Assembly: GCF_000196435.1 (NCBI RefSeq)
Contig: NC_010161.1
Location: forward strand, 2,251,001-2,315,000
DNA from: Bartonella tribocorum CIP 105476
Lineage (GTDB): Bacteria; Pseudomonadota; Alphaproteobacteria; Rhizobiales; Rhizobiaceae
Direction of reading: 5' to 3'
DNA length: 64,000 nucleotides
Positions within the stretch are counted from its first letter, which is position 1, and each line of letters starts with the position of its first letter. Below the pieces are notes generated by a model. The model saw only the letters and a program-made list of their open reading frames with translations. It was not told where the DNA came from and made no database searches. Below, one piece after another: positions 61,784 to 64,000 of this stretch. The position numbers were made by a program, and so were the translations under genes.

Positions 61784-63772
61784 TTATTTTGCGGGTTTAC
61801 AAAATACAGACTCTAACATTTGATGACGTTTTTTGTTTTTTGCAAAAAGAGCACAATCCTCTTTATTTACCTCAAGAGCAACCATACTTCTTGCTAATTT
61901 CAACAAAATCTCGGAGGTATAGAGCTTCTTTTTATCGGCATACCATGCGGTAAGATAAACCTGTGCTGCTTCATGATAGCGTTTTTGCCCCAACAACGAT
62001 TCAGCCAACCAAAATAAAGCATCATCACTCAAAGGATCTTTTTTGTAACGATTTTGAAAAGTGCAAAAGCTTTTTTCAGCATCAACATAGTTAGCAGAAC
62101 GAATAAAATCATACCCTTCCTTATACAAAGTTTTGGAAGAAGCAAGAGTGTCACTCTTATGTGCTTCACTATGAGCATTTACGTCACGCACTTTTTTTAA
62201 AATCTCCCCTGTTGCCACTGCATCATGGTCTTTCACATCAGCAATCTTTGTCTGATCACCCACACTCAGCTCCTGCACCCTCTCTTCTTTTACAGTCTGA
62301 GATTGTTTATCTAACGCAGCATTTTCAATGGAACAAGAATAAACAGAAGAGTCTTTTTTATCAAAAAGCCGGTGAAACTGCTTTTTAACATTTTGCAAAT
62401 TGTTATGCTCAAGCACCATCCGTATTTTATGCAAAAGCTTATCTAAATCATAATCTTTAAATAACGCCTGCTGATTCTCTAAAATAATCCCTTGATGCTC
62501 TGCAACATTTGAAGCTTTCTTAATGGCATCAGAAGCCGCTTTATCAACAGCTTCAGAGGCTTTCTCTACCGCATCAGATACCTTATCAGCAGTTTCAGTC
62601 GCTTTTTCCGCCGTATCAGTAATAGCTTTATCAGCAACATCAGAAGCTTTCTTCACCGCATCAGATGCCTTATCAGCAGCCTCAGTGGCTTTTCCCACCG
62701 TATCAGTAGCAGTTTTATCAGCAACACCAGAAGCTTTTTCCACCGTATCAGCAGCCGCTTTCTCAGCAACACCAGAGGCTTTCTTCACCGCATCAGTAGC
62801 AGCTTTATCAGCAACACCAGAGGCTTTCTTCACCGCATCAGTAGCAGCTTTATCAGCAACACCAGAGGCTTTCTTCACCGCATCAGATGCCTTATCAGCA
62901 GCCTCAGTGGCTTTTCCCACCGTATCAGTAGCAGTTTTATCAGCAACACCAGAAGCTTTTTCCACCGTATCAGCAGCCGCTTTCTCAGCAACACCAGAGG
63001 CTTTCTTCACCGCATCAGATGCCTTATTGACAGCTTCAGTGGCTTTTCCCACCGTATCAGTAGCCGCTTTCTCAACAGTATTAGGTGCTTTCTTCACCGC
63101 ATCAGATGCCTTATCAGCAGCCTCAGTGGCTTTTCCCACCGTATCAGTAGCAGCTTTCTCAGCAACACCAGAGGCTTTCTTCACCGCATCAGATGCCTTA
63201 TCGGCAGCCTCAGTGGCTTTTCCCACCGTATCAATAGCAGCTTTCTCAACAGCATCAGGGACTTTCTTCACCGCATCAGATGCCTTATCGGCAGCCTCAG
63301 TGGCTTTTTCCACCGTATCAATAGCCGCTTTCTCAACAGTATTAGGAGCTTTCTTCACTGCATCAGATGCCTTATTGACAGCTTCAGTGGCTTTTCCCAC
63401 CGTATCAGTAGCAGTTTTATCAACAGTATTAGGGGCTTTCTTCACCGCATCAGATGCCTTATCAGCAGCCTCAGTGGCTTTTCCCACCGTATCAATAGCC
63501 GCTTTCTCAACAGCATTAGGAGCTTTCTTCACTGCATCAGATGCCTTATCGGCAGCTTCAGTGGCTTTTTCTACCTTCTCAGTAGCCGCTTTCTCAGCAA
63601 CATCAGAAGCTTTTTTCACCGCATCGGAATCTTTATCGGCAGCATCAACTTTATCCGTATCATGTGCTGGATATTCAGAAGCCTTTCGTGCTGCACTTTC
63701 AGCAAATGAAGCAGAGCAAGCTACGAAAACCGCCATATAAAAGAGTGTTTTCCAATTGATTTTACGATACAT
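61784..63772 (-). CDS. cpoB: Tol-Pal system protein CpoB/YbgF with large repeat block
   Basis: This 662-residue secreted protein has a signal peptide (about 1-28), an alanine-rich repeat region and a C-terminal TPR domain (about 540-650) with KEGYDFIRSANYVDAEKSF and KDPLSDDALFWLAESLLGQ. CpoB links peptidoglycan synthesis with the Tol-Pal outer-membrane machine. Residues about 55-430 consist of repeats around ATEAADKASDAVKKA and EKAATDTVGK, roughly 29 residues long, with shorter 15-residue units. Most relatives are about 300 residues, so the repeats more than double the size. It lies next to pal. Confidence 0.9.
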   Translation of the reverse strand: MYRKINWKTLFYMAVFVACSASFAESAARKASEYPAHDTDKVDAADKDSDAVKKASDVAEKAATEKVEKATEAADKASDAVKKAPNAVEKAAIDTVGKATEAADKASDAVKKAPNTVDKTATDTVGKATEAVNKASDAVKKAPNTVEKAAIDTVEKATEAADKASDAVKKVPDAVEKAAIDTVGKATEAADKASDAVKKASGVAEKAATDTVGKATEAADKASDAVKKAPNTVEKAATDTVGKATEAVNKASDAVKKASGVAEKAAADTVEKASGVADKTATDTVGKATEAADKASDAVKKASGVADKAATDAVKKASGVADKAATDAVKKASGVAEKAAADTVEKASGVADKTATDTVGKATEAADKASDAVKKASDVADKAITDTAEKATETADKVSDAVEKASEAVDKAASDAIKKASNVAEHQGIILENQQALFKDYDLDKLLHKIRMVLEHNNLQNVKKQFHRLFDKKDSSVYSCSIENAALDKQSQTVKEERVQELSVGDQTKIADVKDHDAVATGEILKKVRDVNAHSEAHKSDTLASSKTLYKEGYDFIRSANYVDAEKSFCTFQNRYKKDPLSDDALFWLAESLLGQKRYHEAAQVYLTAWYADKKKLYTSEILLKLARSMVALEVNKEDCALFAKNKKRHQMLESVFCKPAK
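62560..63640 (-). repeat. In-gene repeat block of cpoB (29-residue periodicity)
   Basis: Around 87-bp units (29 codons) are repeated about ten times with variants, together with shorter 45-bp units in the region near 62,780-62,880. Each unit has GCATCAGATGCCTTATC and CAGTGGCTTTTCCCACC-type cores. Such repeats can gain or lose units by slippage or recombination without breaking the frame. Confidence 0.85.
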
Positions 63773-63825
63773 TATTTTCTCCCCTTAAGAGCTCATTGAA
63801 TGGTTGAAACAAACCATTCGCTTTT

Positions 63826-64000
63826 TTAACGACTGTTCATGTCACTCAACGTTGTCACGGCACGTCGATTTTGATTCCAACAGGAAATATCATCACATAC
63901 TGCGACAGGTCTTTCTTTCCCGTAAGAAATTGTTTGAATCCGTTGCGCAGACACACCAAGAGACACCAAATAATTTCGCACAGCAACAGCACGGCGCTGT
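63826..64000 (-). CDS. pal: Peptidoglycan-associated lipoprotein Pal, 3' end
   Basis: The minus strand reads the last 57 residues of Pal, opening at the window edge with QRRAVAVRNYLVSLGV and containing the OmpA-like SYGKERPVA and NQNRRAV motifs before TAA at 63,826. The rest of the gene, including the lipobox, is outside the window. It is directly upstream of cpoB. Confidence 0.92.
   Translation of the reverse strand, partial: QRRAVAVRNYLVSLGVSAQRIQTISYGKERPVAVCDDISCWNQNRRAVTTLSDMNSR

Noticed and set aside
62523..63740. A 405-codon plus-strand open frame opposite cpoB
   Set aside because: It arises from the alanine-rich repeat codons of cpoB read backwards, has no signal or family, and the minus-strand gene has a signal peptide and TPR domain.

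Overview
The window looks like a stretch of a Bartonella chromosome (Alphaproteobacteria, Rhizobiales). The base composition is AT-rich. The core genes pal, cpoB/ybgF, tilS, ftsH and glmM are in the usual rhizobial order, and an Irr-type iron box lies upstream of an mbfA-like gene. The Fic/antitoxin pair closely resembles what I remember of Bartonella VbhT/VbhA. The species cannot be named from sequence reading alone.

Region 1 (about 1-25,990) is most of a podovirus-like prophage, entered at its integrase end. The integrase (24,660-25,832) abuts the 3' end of a tRNA-Leu(CAA) gene, so one attachment site is here and the other lies left of base 1. Working leftwards from the integrase, there is an excisionase-like gene, a Bet/YqaJ recombination pair, a hexapeptide-repeat protein, an AntA/KilAC antirepressor, a divergent repressor switch with repeated operators, a RuvC-like resolvase, two DUF1376-like replication proteins, a Rha/KilAC regulator, an unusual array of dyads and hairpins, and a single-strand binding protein. 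The leftward late operon then runs terminase small, terminase large, P22-type portal, scaffold, N4-gp56-type capsid, two paralogous small virion proteins, gp4-like and gp10-like tail factors, and internal virion proteins. A rightward HigBA-type toxin-antitoxin cassette sits inside this operon.

Region 2 (26,000-41,500) is host chromosome mixed with decayed mobile DNA. Intact genes are a DedA/YqaA-like membrane protein, dsbB, a PemK-like protein, an mbfA-like iron gene, dut, exbB/exbD, two small envelope genes and a thermonuclease-like gene. Between them lie relics of one integrase gene family at four or more places, four tandem 134-bp repeats of its 5' end, degenerate tandem copies of dut, and a relic of exbD.

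Region 3 (41,560-54,824) is a type IV secretion locus, virB2 to virB11, with EexN-like lipoprotein genes between virB5 and virB6 as in conjugative plasmids. It is most likely a Vbh-type system. virB4 carries a one-base frameshift. Downstream of virB11 a module of one eex gene plus the 5' end of virB6 has been amplified three times. The last copy runs directly into the 3' end of an inverted, BID-less vbhT-like Fic toxin gene that is preceded by its vbhA-like antitoxin. No relaxase or VirD4/TraG coupling protein is in the window.

Region 4 (54,825-64,000) holds an orphan higA with a broken higB, a duplicated 3' end of glmM, then glmM, a 44-bp minisatellite, ftsH, tilS, a cpoB/ybgF gene with a large alanine-rich repeat block, and the 3' end of pal.
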